A stretch of 64,000 bases of DNA from Nectonema munidae (lineage: Eukaryota; Nematomorpha; Nectonematoida; Nectonematidae). This document shows, one piece after another, positions 22,402-34,494 of this stretch (the stretch's first letter is position 1; each line of letters opens with the position of its first letter). The position numbers were made by a program, and so were the translations under genes. The DNA lies in assembly GCA_030549495.1 (NCBI GenBank), contig JAUIRK010000947.1, positions 562,001 to 626,000 on the forward strand, written 5' to 3'. A model generated the notes under the pieces. The model searched no databases. It saw nothing but the letters and a program-made list of their open reading frames with translations, and was not told the origin of the DNA.

Positions 22402-24244
22402 TCAAAGAAAATTCACAAATTTATCACAGTTTGAGCAAAAACTTCTTTTAATTTGCCTCCTGTATTTTGGACAAATTGGGAGTTTGCATTTACAGCAAAC
22501 TGAACGGCTCCACTTTTTACATTCAAAACACCGCCTTGCTCTACTTGAACAACTTTGTTCGCATCCAACTTGATATTCACTTTCGTTTGTTGCCGAATAT
22601 CGAACAACTTGACCAGCTAAACGCACTTCAGCAGATATGGATGCTTTTTGAAGTCTTGATTTAGCATACGACTCACCCAATTGAAATGAAAGATTTCTCA
22701 AAAATTGTTTCCATGATAAAGTGTATCCATTTTTTTCATAATGATATAGGCGTTGTGCCAGCAAACATCAATAATATTGTAGTTCACAAGAACGGGCCAT
22801 CTTGAAGTTTTTCTTCTTGATGTAAATTCTTCGATGATCGAATCCATCAAATCTACGCCACCTTTATTTTGGTTATATATTCCAATATTATATCTGGTTT
22901 TTTGTCTTCTCTTGAAGATATGCAAATTTTATTGTATGAAGAGCTCATCATCAGTACAGATCTATTTTTCTTTTGAATGTAGGAAAATAGACATACTTTT
23001 TCTGCATGATCATAGACTGACAATGTTGAAAACACTTTACGATTTTTCGAATTTTTCAACACTTTTGGAACTTCTCTTTTTGATGACTTCACTGTTCCTA
23101 ACAAAGATAGATTTTTTTCAGCAAGTTTTTTTGCCAGTTGTTATGAAGTTAAATATCTATCCGTAATAACTTCCCTGCCAGTGTTGAAAAAAGGTTCCAT
23201 CAAATACATCACAACGTTACATGAAAATTTGTCGTTGAACTTTAAGCTGAGCTGATCATCTGCACCAGTGTAAACATATCCATTCAAAGCAAAACCTGTT
23301 GAAGCTTCAGATGCCCAAAAAATTTTTAGGCCAGTATTTTCTTGGTTTGGACGGCATATATGTTTTTCCGGGAACTTTACCTCGGTATCCGACGAGTTGT
23401 TCGTCAACAGTTATAAAAGTACCTGGAACATAGAAATTTTTCAAATTTTCCATGAACATTTCCCAGACTTCTCGAATCGCTGCCATTTTATAACTTTTTC
23501 TTCTTTCGTCTCTACTACGAAAGTTATCAAAACGCAAGCATCTGAGGAAAAACTTTACTCTTACAGCACTTATTGTTGCCTTGTAAAAAGGTCTTGCATC
23601 TTTTGAGCACCATAGTTCTTGTAAGTTTGACATATTGTCTCTGTCAACGCCCGCTCTTATTATAACAGCGTAACAGGCTTTGATCTCAGCTTCACTGAAG
23701 TTGGACATATAAAATGGAAAGTTGTCTCTTTTAGAGTTTTCCATATAGTTATACCGTATATCATGAGCTTTACAATTTGTATATCTGAGAATATGTAGGA
23801 ACATCTCCTCACTGTAAAATAATAAGAAAGCAGCAATTTCTTTGTTTACAGCAAATAAATTTGTTGGAGTTTGAGTCAAAATATTTTTTTTCGAAAAGCA
23901 TTGAGAATTGAGTTTAAGCTCCAACAAGCACTGCCAGCCTTTAAATCTTTATCATATTTTTCACTATTCAAGAAATTATTTTCAAAAAGCTCAATGTTAC
24001 TATTTTGATTTTCATAAATTTCATCATCTTCATCATCATCATTAGAAGATTCATTATGCTCATGAAAAACTTGAAGAGTTCCTTCATCTTCATCAACACA
24101 ATTTTCATTTGGAGATTCATCTTCTTCCATTGGTGTCGTGGTCTCTATTTCAATCAACTTGTATTCATCTTTCTCAGACAAACTTTTAAAAGATTCAAAA
24201 GCATCCTCACTATCGGTAAAATTTTCAGAGATCAAGGAAATCAA
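22402..24244 (-). pseudogene. piggyBac transposase, several frame breaks
   Basis: Read from 24244 downwards: an acidic N-terminal region rich in E and D, then TNCKAHDIRYNY, DNFPFYMSNFSEAEIKACY, FFLRCLRFDNFRSRDERR, and the first aspartate in FITVDEQLVGYRG (about 23395-23430). Next are KTYMPSKPRKY, the second aspartate in REVITDRYLTS (about 23140-23175), SSKREVPKVLKNSKNRK, and the third aspartate in NQNKGGVDLMD (about 22836-22870). A C-terminal cysteine-rich domain follows (CFECKKW, CCKCKLPICP, CSNC; 22425-22530). All three catalytic aspartates and the zinc domain survive, spread over about five frame segments. Length of about 600 residues is normal for the family. Confidence 0.9.
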
Positions 24245-24524
24245 TATAGAGGCGTTTTTGAAAGAATTTCTTTTTTTTCGACATGTTTATTTAAATTTTT
24301 AACAATTACAATGTAAAAATAACTTATAAAAAACAAGCAAGGATGCAGAAGTAATCAACAAATATGGAGCAAAGAGCTGTGTTCAAAAATGAAAAATTAT
24401 GTTACATTCACATCAATTTGTCAAAAACATCTGTGAATAAGATAGACTAAATGCATCACTGCATAATAAATACATAGTGCAGTGGAAAATGAGCTTGAAG
24501 TAAGAGAGAAAGATAAAAGGTCGT

Positions 24525-24541
24525 GTGTACAAAATGTACAC
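24525..24541. promoter_or_regulatory. Subterminal palindrome of piggyBac (right, inner)
   Basis: Identical GTGTACAAAATGTACAC, about 200 bases inside the right end and upstream of the transposase start, so it may also touch the promoter. Confidence 0.6.
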
Positions 24542-24704
24542 ATGTTTACCATTTAAGAGAAAGTGTTATTCACGCACTATGAATTGGGACAAGACGATCA
24601 ATTTCATGATGCTGATTTAGTTGCATTGATAATACTGAGTCACATGATACTCAATAGTTGTGTCTAATTTTTTATGCCTAGAGGCTCATAGTTGAAATAC
24701 TAAT

Positions 24705-24721
24705 GTGTACAAAATGTACAC
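24705..24721. promoter_or_regulatory. Subterminal palindrome of piggyBac (right, outer)
   Basis: Third identical copy, 17 bases inside the right end. Confidence 0.6.
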
Positions 24722-24761
24722 ACAGTAACGTTTGAGGGAATGAAATTCAATTTAAATTTGG

Positions 24762-24812
24762 AATTTACTGACATACTGTAAATTAAATCTAGAATCTTTA
24801 GTAAAATATAGT
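24762..24812. repeat. Direct repeat flanking piggyBac (right copy)
   Basis: Same-orientation counterpart of 22189-22246, starting about 25 bases outside the transposon end. Confidence 0.65.
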
Positions 24813-24839
24813 TATTAAATTTGAAATCTATAAAAATAT

Positions 24840-24961
24840 TTTTTTATTAATCTTTAAATTATGATAGAGTTTACTAATCTATAGTTTGATTGACATCACA
24901 ACCACCAATACTTTGTCAAAGAAATTTTTTGATTGACAGAACCGTAAAGTAAAAGATTACC
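24840..24961. repeat. Right end of a third Merlin element
   Basis: TTTGATTGACAGA, CGTAAA and a terminal GATTACC match the right end of the element at 11815 (TTTGATTGACAGATACGTAAA ... AATTACC). This probably belongs to the deleted transposase at 21898; the matching left end was not found. Confidence 0.6.
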
Positions 24962-24969
24962 GAAATATG

Positions 24970-26450
24970 TATCTTGACTATATGGAATATCTACCATTTT
25001 TCAATGAACTAGGAAGTGGTGTAATAATATAATATTGGGTGCTTCAAAAAGATTTTGATCGTGAAAAAGAAGTTCTGCCTTTGCAACGAGAATTTTTTTA
25101 ATCTAAATCTTAACAGCTAAAATTGCAATTATCATTTCAATAAGATGGGTAAGAAATCTGAAAATTTTTAATAAGTCAGAATTATCAAAACTGTCTCTAG
25201 TGCCAACATGTGGAGAGTTAGTCACTATCAAGCTAATTTTAAATTTTAATTGAATTTGTACATTTTTTCGATTTTCGTAAGAGAGAAGAGAGTCTTTTAG
25301 ATGAAGAAGGTGGAAACCTTATTGTAATTGAGCGATGCACATCACGAATGATTTCATCAGAAAAAAAATTTTGAACAGGGATTGGCTGACATTTATTCAT
25401 GCTGAATATTTGTTCATATCACCTGATAATAAAATACAATATACTGAGCGCGATAATTATCAAGATTTTTTAATGATAATGCTCTGAGATCGGGTAAAGA
25501 GAAAGGATCATCATAAAATGAATAGCAAAATTAGATAACAAAGTATAAAGAAATTAAGTAGAGACTACCGGCCGATAGCAAATTTGTAGCCAAAACTATG
25601 ATCTCCTATCGAGTTACATAATCAACTAATATAAATGAAATATTTTAAGTATTATATATTTTAACATTGATTGACAGGTTGACAGATTTTCATAAAAAAT
25701 GAACATCAATAGCAAACTCAGCCTACTTGAAAATGTGTAAAAAACTTTTCATAAGTATTTCAATAAAAATTTTAATTTTGACATGAGCTGCCATATTTAA
25801 ACAATTTTTTGGCAGTTTTGAATGATTTTTATAAAAAAAAATATGTTTTATATAATTTTAAAACACTAAAAATATATGTTTAAAATATTTAAAATCTAAG
25901 AAAAGCAGAGGGAGAGGCTTAAAAATTACACTTTCAAACAGGACAAAGATAAAAAAATCAATTTTTTTTTATTTATAACAAAAATTATTGATATGAAAAA
26001 TACTTTGAAAGTAAAGCGAGTTTTTATACTAAAAAAGAGATAATCAAACATATATGGAGTTACATTTGAATAAACTCTTTTTGGAAATATAAGATTAGTG
26101 AAGTAAAAACCGAGATTCTTCTAAATTCCTTTGGAATCTGTTGTTAAGCAACGGTAAATCTAAAAAAATTTCGGAAAACCAAAACATGTGGTAATCCTAA
26201 ATAATATATATTATTTTTAAGCGCAATCATCATTATTGCGAAAGATTATAACATGTAAAAATACTTGTTTGTTTTCATTTCTTTGAAAAAGCAATAACTG
26301 TACTATTTTTTCCAATTTTTATAAAGTTTGCGCCCACTTTAAGACTTCAAATTGACATCCAAAATCAACTTTTGAATCCTCTAATAATTCTACAATTGCT
26401 TTTTCCTTTCAATGATGAAATTTAAATTAATTATTCAGGAAGATTTTTAT
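24970..26450. other. Non-coding stretch
   Basis: AT-rich DNA with no protein-like frame and no repeat border that I can define. Confidence 0.4.
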
Positions 26451-26459
26451 ATTAAATTT

Positions 26460-27162
26460 GGGTGTGCCTTTTTTACGCAATCCCACTATATTTATCGCAA
26501 TCCTTTTACTTTTGTCGTAATCTCCCGAATTTGTTGCAAACTTTTAAAATCCCTTACAATTTTTTGTAATCTATCGCATTTGTCCCAGTCTTGGCTTATC
26601 CTTCTTTTAAGTTTATTTTTTTCCCTCCCCTAAATTTGCTCTAATTCGCCTAAATTTCCCCAAAATTTGTCGCATTCATCAAATTTGTCTCGGTCTGGTG
26701 TAATCATTCTTTTAATTTTACTTTTTTGCCTCAATTACACAAAACCTTTTGAAATTCTTTGTAATTCCTTTATATTTTTGTAATATGTCAAATTTTTCTG
26801 ACTTTTCTAATCTTTCTTTTATTTTATTTTTAAATTATGAACTAAATTCTAAAAAATGAAATATTATCCAAAATTTAATGCAATTCCTCCAAATCATTCC
26901 TATACTCTTTCTTAATCTCTAAAAAAAAATTAGTTGAAAAGGGACAAATTTGTTAGATTACAAAAATGTTACTCGATTCTAAACGGTTGCGCCAAAATTA
27001 GAGTGATTGTATTAAAAATTTTAGGAGATTGCAACAAAATTTAAACGGATGCGACAAAATTTAGAGGGATTGCGACAAAATTTAAGGGGATTGCGACAAA
27101 TATTACAGGGATTGCTACAAAATTAGCGTGATTACGAAGGATTGTGTAAAAAAGTCAGACCC
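26460..27162. mobile_element. Foldback-like element with tandem-repeat arms
   Basis: A perfect 9-base duplication ATTAAATTT flanks the element (26451-26459 and 27163-27171). The termini are inverted, GGGTGTGCCTTTTTTACGCA at the left and GGGTCTGACTTTTTTACACA read inward at the right. Behind them each arm is a degenerate array of about 20-base units with the core GGATTGCGACAAAATTTA, one orientation on the right (26940-27150) and the inverse on the left (26480-26720). Long arms made of short tandem repeats plus a 9-base duplication are the classic features of Drosophila Foldback elements, which are related to Mutator. No transposase is present. Confidence 0.85.
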
Positions 27163-27171
27163 ATTAAATTT

Positions 27172-28189
27172 TGCTTGAATAACATTTGGAAATGAATTTA
27201 CATTTATAGTCTATTTTTTTATTCGTATAAATTAAATAATATATGATAAAGTTTATTGATTTGATTCCAACTAAAAATAAAAATGGAGAGTTGGAAATAG
27301 CAAACATGGCTAAAAACATGGCAAAGCTTTAACTCAATAATTTGTTAATAATAATCTAACCCCATAAGCGAATAGCGCTAATTTAATTAGATTTTTTTCA
27401 AACCCAATAATAATTTTATTGAGATGTATAAAAAAACGCTCGTTTAAAATATGTAAAAGGATTTTTGTTTTGCAAAAGTATTTTTTACGCACGAATGTTC
27501 AAAAAAAATATAGAGAAGATTAAGTCTAAACTTAATACTTCACTTTTAGCCATTTAAAATAAGATTTCAAATTATCATGTAAAACAATGTCTGATTGGAA
27601 TGTTGTTAAGAAAAGAAGATCAGTGGGAATGGGTGTATTTACGTGAGTGAGAAACTTCATGTCACCACTTTCAAAGAGCTGACATCATACTTGAGACATT
27701 TTAGAAAAGACACGAGACCTAATGCTTTGCTTCTCATACAAGCAGATAGTGAGGGAATCTCTAAAGCAGACACGCTTTACAAGGAGAGAGGAGAGCGTGG
27801 TAAAAGACTTCTTCTTTATGCCGAAGCGATTTATAAGACTTCTCTTCTTGTGTAAGTGTTTATTCCTAAATGTATTTATATCAAAGAGGATTCAAGAAGA
27901 AGATGAAGAATATAAATATATTTACAAATGCAGAACGCATAAAAGCATTCTAAAATACACTGAAGAAAACAAAATGTTGTGCTTCGTAGGATGGATATAC
28001 ATTATATACAAGGCCTCTAAAGAGCGCTTCGTATCATCCAATAAAAAGTGAGAAAAAGAGGAAGCTGCAAACATTCATTTTTGGAGAAATGATGGAGTTC
28101 ATAGACAAGATCATTTATCTTTTATGTGTAAGACACATTATAAATGCATCTCTACTTGTCTTAAGGCAATTCTCTACCTACAAAAACGT
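27172..28189. other. Stretch with unrecognised frames
   Basis: Two overlapping + frames (27643-27855 and 27722-28051) lie in a patch of more balanced composition. Neither resembles a family I know and both could be chance. No splice or repeat border supports them. Confidence 0.3.
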
Positions 28190-28193
28190 TTAA

Positions 28194-28300
28194 CCCGTTG
28201 ACGACCAGAATAGTCAGAAGATATTTAATGTAAAGCAGAAGATTTGTATTAAAGAGCATTGATAAACGCAGACGATTTTCCTATAAATTATAAATGTATC
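28194..28300 (+). mobile_element. TTAA-flanked piggyBac-type MITE, family CCCGTT (partial)
   Basis: TTAA at 28190-28193 precedes CCCGTTGACGACCAGAAT; the interior AAAGCAGAAGATTTGTATT and GCATTGATAAACGCAGACGAT match the copies at 49436 and 50818. The right end is lost. Confidence 0.7.
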
Positions 28301-29264
28301 CTGGAAAACATTAATTTTTTATCCTACTTTATCATTAAGTATTGTCATCTGTCAATCATACTATTAGGTTGCTATGATTGGTGAAATATATAAAAAAAAT
28401 TTGGTACAAATAATTTGAAAGAATATTCATAGTGTATCAAATACAAATATATGAGACGATAAAATCCTATATGTTTAAAAATATTTGGGCTATAAAGTAG
28501 TGAAATCAAATAAAGTAAGGATAAGTTGATAGAATAGCATGTAATCAATCACAAATTGGAAGGTCATAAATGAAAATATATTGTTTAGAGGGATATATCA
28601 TTTGAAAAAAGATTTAAGTATGCCATAAAAATCCTCATTGAAGCGCTTAGAGGTTCGATGAGCGTAAGTTATTAAATAAACCATCATATAAGATTTTAGG
28701 TTCGAATACAGCCTTTATCCCTGATTGTTAATAGTTGACGCAATCAGTGCTAACGTTGCCTTTTTGAAATAAACCCGTCATGTTCAAGGAAAGAATAAAC
28801 AGAAATTATAGCATTTTTCACTATTATAAAATACAATATTTCTTAAATCTAAATCAGTCTTTCTCAAAGTGGTCCCTAGCGCCCACTTGGGGGCGTTATG
28901 AGGCTTGGTTGTGAATGGGGAGGAGGGGGGGGGGGCGCTGAACGTAAAAAGGGGGCGTTGAAAGAAAATAAATAACATGCTTTGTAATCATATAATATTA
29001 ACTTTCGGTGCTCGTATGCTAGTATGAATACTATAAACATTTTTAACCCTTACATATGTGTATGTGCAAATGCATGTAGTTTATCCGGATAAAAATAGGG
29101 CTACTGTGTTAGTTGCATCTCGTTAAAGGCAACGAATTTTTTACATCTTCATATTTTGTGCTCAATGAAGTAACAACCTAATTCATTCTATATATATATA
29201 TGTGTCAATTTTGGTGAAATTTCATTTACCTCACGAAAAGTTACAACAGCTTGAAATATTGTAA

Positions 29265-29439
29265 ATTTTCAACTTTAAATACTATATAGCTTTGGCACGC
29301 TTCGCAACATAGGAAACAAGTATAGGAAATGCATCCGAAGCTTTGCCAAGCTATGAATATCGATAACTTGGCAAAGCTTCGGAGACATTTCCTATGCCGA
29401 GAAGCAATAGCCAACTATATAGTATTTAAAGTTGGAAAA
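29265..29439. repeat. Large imperfect hairpin inside the hAT element
   Basis: TTTTCAACTTTAAATACTAT at 29265 pairs with ATAGTATTTAAAGTTGGAAAA ending near 29439; inside, GGAAATGCATCCGAAGCTTT pairs with AAGCTTCGGAGACATTTCC. The short loop is around 29352-29364. It could be a separate fold-back MITE or part of the hAT non-coding leader. Confidence 0.75.
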
Positions 29440-30208
29440 CTTTGAAAGCCAATAGATTTCTCAAATTTGATCGTAATTTTTTGAAATTTCATATAGGTGT
29501 TATGACAAAAAATTAACCTCACGTTAAAATTTGGAAAGTTTTTACTTAACTTTTTTAGCGCCGCGCAAAATTCAATTTTTGCTAAAAAAAGTTGTAAAGT
29601 TCATTAAATTTTTAGTGTTAATTTTATATCTTTCTAATATTATTTCTCATTTACGCTGTATATGGGTTGCTTTCATGCACGTTGTTTATCAATGCCATTA
29701 AATGATCTAAGTAAGTTATCTTACTTAGAATCGCGTAAATTTTGTTCAATTTATATAATGTTGAAAATTAGCACATAGTATAAAGTAGCATGAATTTTCT
29801 TTATTGAAAAATAAATAAAGTAATATGTAAACTAAAAAAGGCCTACTAATTTGTGTAAAGTTAAAATTTGATAAATGATAAGCATAATTTGCTTCGTTGA
29901 AAATATGTTTGCAAAAAATAGATTACGTTGCCTCCTTGGTTGTACAACAAGTCTAATAATTTCTCCACAAATTCACAACTATTTACTTTGCGTAAAACTA
30001 CATATAAACCATGGAGGAAAAACTAATTTTCCTTATTACATGCAATTTTAGAAATTTTTAAATAATTTTTGTACATAATTTAAAATCAAAATAATTTTCA
30101 TTCAAAATAATTTTTTTAGCCTTTTTAGAGTTTTTATGTGAAATTATTTTTATCTCAAGAACAAAATTGTAGTTCACAAGAAAATACATTTTTTTCTCAA
30201 CCAGCATT

Positions 30209-31976
30209 ATGTCCCTGAATCCACCAAAGAAAAAGTCCAGACAGTATTCTGTTGAATACTTAAAATTCGGCTTCATCACTACACCTCATAACGATCAAAA
30301 GCCGATGTGTCTCATTTGTGAGAAAGAATTCTCTAATGAAGCTATGAAGCTGTCAAAGTTGGCTGAGCATATCAAAAAAATGCATCCTAACCAAGTTAAT
30401 AAAGATGTTTCATACTTTCATGCTTTAAAAAACAAACTGAAAAAAAGAAAATCCATCGCTTCTCTTATGACAAGCCAAACACAAAAAGCTGAGGATGGGC
30501 TCGTTTGTTCTTATAATATATCCAAACTAATCGCTAAATCAGGAAAATCACATTCAATAGGAGAACAGCTTCTTTTACCAGTTGTAGAAGTTTTGCGCAT
30601 CGTTGTACATCATATTTCTCCTCACACTATCATTAAATCAATTCCTCTCAGCGATGATACTGTTCGAAGAAGAATTGACGAAATGGCTGAAGACATTGAA
30701 GAAGCCGTATGTGACATGCTTAAAAAACAAAAATTTGGCTTGCAACTAGATGAGTCCACGTCACCAAGCAATGAAGCCCTGCTTTTGGCTTACGCACGTT
30801 TTATTAAAGATAATATAATAGTTCAAGAACTACTCTTTGCTAATGAGTTGGAAACTGATACCCGAGGCACCTCTATTTTTTGGCAGTAGAAAAGTTCTTC
30901 AAAGAAAGAGATATTCCACTAACAAAGATCATTGCCTGCGCTACAGATGGCGCTCCCGCATTAACGGGAAAACATAGAGGTTTTCTTTCTTATTTAAAAA
31001 AAAGCAGTGCCACACGTTTTTACAATTCATTGTGTGATTCATCGCCAGCATTTAGTGGCTAAAAATGTGAGCTCTCGCCTCTTCGATTCACTCAGTAATG
31101 TCATTAAATCTGTGAATAAAATAAAGAGCCACCCGCTGAATTCTCGAATGTTGCGTCAAATGTATGCAGAAAATGATGAAGAATTCGACCCTTTTTCAAC
31201 ATACTGAAGTGAGATGGCTTTCCAGAGGAAACTGTCTGAAACGTTTTTTTCCTTATTTGATACTGTCATCCAATTTTTACAACAAATTAATTGCAACGAC
31301 TTGAGTGATGGTCTCTTGTCACACAAAAAAGGCATCGCATATCTTACGGATTTGTTCTGCATATTCAATGATTTGAATGTGCAATTACAAGGTGATAATA
31401 TAACTCTCATCAACGCAAAATCTAAAATCTGTAATTTCATAGATAAATTGTATTTTCTTAGAACAAATATGGGTGGTGGAAATTTGGTCAACTTTCCAAG
31501 TCTGAAACTAAGTACTGATGACTCTCATATTACGGAAGATGATGACCTTTTGAATTATTGTGATCATTTGAAATCTCTAAGGGAGGATATGGTCACAAGG
31601 TACAAGGACCTGATAGATATGGAAATACCTGACTGGGTCTTAAATCCCTTCACTTAGGATTGCTCAAATGAAACTAATTTTTTGCTTCAAGATGAGCTAA
31701 TTGGGGTGAAAAATGACTTCGAGTTAAAGCCTCTTTTCAAAAAATCGTATGCTGACTTTTGGTTACAGAGAGAAATCTCGAAGAGATATACAAATTTATG
31801 GGATAGAATTAAAATTTACTTTCTTGCTTTTCCATCAACTTACATGGCCGAACGTTGATTCAGCGCAAGAATCTTCTTCAATTGCAAAAGGAGGTGATTT
31901 GATAATTAATTTAAGTAACTTTGATCCCAGAGTAAATGAACTGGTGCAAAAACATTATTTTCATCCCTGCCATTGA
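30209..31976 (+). pseudogene. hAT transposase with BED-type zinc finger (ZBED5/SCAND3 group), broken
   Basis: The frame opening at 30209 gives MSLNPPKKKSRQYSVEYLKFGF and a BED-like finger (MCLICEKEF, HIKKMHP). GEQLLLPVVEVL and FGLQLDESTSPSNEALLLAY follow, the first catalytic aspartate being in LQLDEST (about 30737). The second is in ACATDGAPALTGKHRG (about 30938-30985) after a frame change, followed by HVFTIHCVIHRQHLVAK. Next are VRWLSRGN-like sequence near 31210, a helical middle (31214-31657), and the C-terminal dimerisation part WDRIKIYFLAFPSTYMAER with NLSNFDPRVNELVQKHYFHP. I count about four frame breaks and two stops. All main blocks are present, so it was once full length at about 590 residues. 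Vertebrate ZBED5 and SCAND3 were domesticated from this group. Confidence 0.9.
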
Positions 31977-32161
31977 AATCATTTTATGAGAAATCAATAT
32001 ATTGTAAATATGGAAAAATATGTATTTCTGGAATTTTTGATTTAATAAATTTTTGCAATTTGTGATATATAATTTAAAATTAAAGGAAGGGGGCGGTGAA
32101 AAATTAGGTTATGTTAAAAGGGGCGATGATTTGGAAAAGTTTGAGAACCACTGATCTAAAT

Positions 32162-32827
32162 GATGGTATAGCGAAAAATATAGAACTATTCTCCTATTAA
32201 AAGTAAGTAAACAACTTTAATTTTTGATTAAAAGCAAAAATGTTCGTCCCACCAGAAAAATGATAGTATTTCAATTTTTTCAAATTTCCTTTGTCAAGAT
32301 TGAAAAAAGATAGGAAGTCATGTCTCATCTATCACTACGAAAACATAAGTTAAAATAAAAAAAATTTACAAAAGATATGCTCATATCTATAACCTAATCA
32401 GAGTGTTAAAGTTTGATTAATATTTGAAAGTCCGTATTTTGTTATGGATGTATATGTCGAAATACATTTTTGAAGAAAAATTAACGTGCTCACAGGGTAG
32501 CTTATAAACGGGTATAAATTTTTGAACTTGGCGATCTGTTCTTTCAGCTATGACACCCTCTTCATACACAAAACAAATGTCGTGAACCGCTTTTTCCGCC
32601 TTAGAACCTTGATTTAAAACAAAACGAGAAAAGCTCTGAAAAATAAAAAATCTGAAAATAACAGATCTGAAAATAAACAGAAATTAACTTTAAAAAAACA
32701 AATTAGATTTTTAAATGATTCCAAAATAGAATTCCCCAAAAAATAGATTCAAAAATTTAAAAAATGGCGGGAACTTAGTTGTCAACTTGTCAACTCATCA
32801 CATTTCTTTGTATACTTTCAAATAGAG
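32162..32827. other. Non-coding stretch
   Basis: AT-rich, no recognisable coding or repeat structure. Confidence 0.4.
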
Positions 32828-33331
32828 GATCATATCAAGAATAACCACTCCAAGACACTATTTTAGTAGCAAGTGAAGAACAACCACCCCGCATGACCCT
32901 TTTGAAGAACCACCACCCTAAATAGTTTTCCAATAATATTGTACAGAATATACCACTGAATCAAAATTATAAAAATTTATTTAGTAAAAACTAAAATATT
33001 CAAATTTACATTTACTTTTATACAGGGAATTGCTGAGATATGTGCTCACATAAACTAAAAAAAGCATTATTGGAAAATCAGGAATTGGGGAATAGTGTTA
33101 TAAGATTAAATATATACTAGTGATTATATATAGTATGTTTTCAGGAAATCAGTATCATTGTAATCCGATTAAAAACACTTTGTTTAGTATACGCTCCAAT
33201 TTAATTATACAATACACATTTCAAAGTTTAAATAAATATAAAACTCAACTGAAGAATAGCCATCCTAAAAATTTCTCTTCTGAAGAATAGCCACCCCAGA
33301 ATTGTTGTGGTGGTTGTTCTTCATATGATGC
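32828..33331. mobile_element. MITE with 9-base target duplication and repeated GAAGAACAACCACC units
   Basis: CAAATAGAG (32819-32827) and CAAATAGAA (33332-33340) form a 9-base duplication with one mismatch. Ends are inverted: GATCATATCAAGAATAACCAC at the left and GCATCATATGAAGAACAACC inward at the right. GAAGAA followed by A/T-rich and CCACCC or CCATCC recurs several times within each half. There is no coding frame. Confidence 0.65.
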
Positions 33332-33340
33332 CAAATAGAA

Positions 33341-34494
33341 TTAAAATTAAAATTTATTTTAAATAAAAAGCTCGCAATTTGTGAATTCGTGTTCTAAGAA
33401 TTGTTAAAGTGTTACTAATACGATGAAAGCTAAGCAATAAAAATCTCTTTCTTCAATATCTTTTACTTGAATCACTTTTTTTCATTTGCGGTCATATGGC
33501 TAAATCATCAAAGTAATAGTTCATAGAGAGTGTCTATCCCACTAATTAATGGAGGCAGGATGCATTAATTGATATACAATTGAGCATATGGCCAATTAAA
33601 AAAATTATACGCATGCATAAATAATGAACATCCGTTAAACTTCTTCGCGTGGTTTAAGTATATACATAACTGGAAAAACATGCGCTTCAAAGGATAACTG
33701 TAATTATCTCGTGCCTGGAAAGAACATCCTTTTCGAATCACAAGAAGCTTTCTTCATCAAATCTTTCTTCTGTAATTGCATCGAAAGTTATATAGGCGAG
33801 ACATAGCCTTTGTAAGAAAAAAATTGATACATCTATGATGCACAAAATGCTATTATTCAAGTTTTCAGGCAAGCTGTTTATCTATTTGAAATTTCTATGC
33901 CTAGAACTTCGAAAACAAGATTTGATTTAGTTTGTAGGGATAAAAATTGAGCATGAGACTTGAATTTATAATTCCCCCAAACTAAAAATTAACTATACTT
34001 GAAACTTTCTTCTTACTGACATGAAACCTGTCTTCGCGCCAAACAATAACTTTAGGGGCGGTAGTTTTTTTAACTTTAATAAATACACACTCTACAGTGG
34101 TTTGGCAAGTCTGCCTAGGAGGCGAAACTCTAAAGGCTTAGCAAATTATTATATTCCTCATTTTAGGATATCATTATTTACCATTCTTAAATTGTTCGAA
34201 TGAAATGAAATTTCCAACACCTCTAGAGATTCTCTATAATAGTCCAATAGTTCTACAATACACAATAGTTCTAATAATATCTTAAATACTCGTTGTTTCT
34301 AATAAAAAATAAAATATTTAAGTTATCACAACAAATTTGTCATTGAATTCAAATTGAATTCACTCTCATTTTATAGATCAGTACAAAACTCTTTCCAGCA
34401 AAAAAAGTAATTGCTTCTCTTGCAGATGTACTTAAAAATTTTCAAGCACTTGATTCATATGTCATGCTACCTTAAAGGTCCCATAAAATAAAGG
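33341..34494. other. Non-coding stretch
   Basis: No recognisable gene. The 60-codon frame at 34021 has no family resemblance. Confidence 0.4.

Larger units (their letters stand above)
22271..24738 (-). mobile_element. piggyBac DNA transposon, near full length
   Basis: Both ends read CCCTCAA inward, with GTGTACAAAATGTACAC palindromes close behind (22314-22330 on the left; 24705-24721 and 24525-24541 on the right). The interior encodes an almost complete piggyBac transposase on the reverse strand. The flanking tetranucleotides are GTTA and AATG rather than an intact TTAA pair, so the target site has mutated or rearranged. Size is 2468 bases. Confidence 0.85.
28855..32153 (+). mobile_element. 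hAT transposon (ZBED5/SCAND3-like), ends intact
   Basis: A perfect 8-base duplication ATCTAAAT flanks the element (28847-28854 and 32154-32161). Ends read CAGTCTTTCTCAAAG at the left and CAGTGGTTCTCAAAC inward at the right, the common hAT terminus. G-rich GGGGGCG motifs lie just inside both ends, and an 11-G run is at 28925-28935. It contains a large hairpin (29265-29439) and a broken transposase (30209-31976). Size is 3299 bases. Confidence 0.9.
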
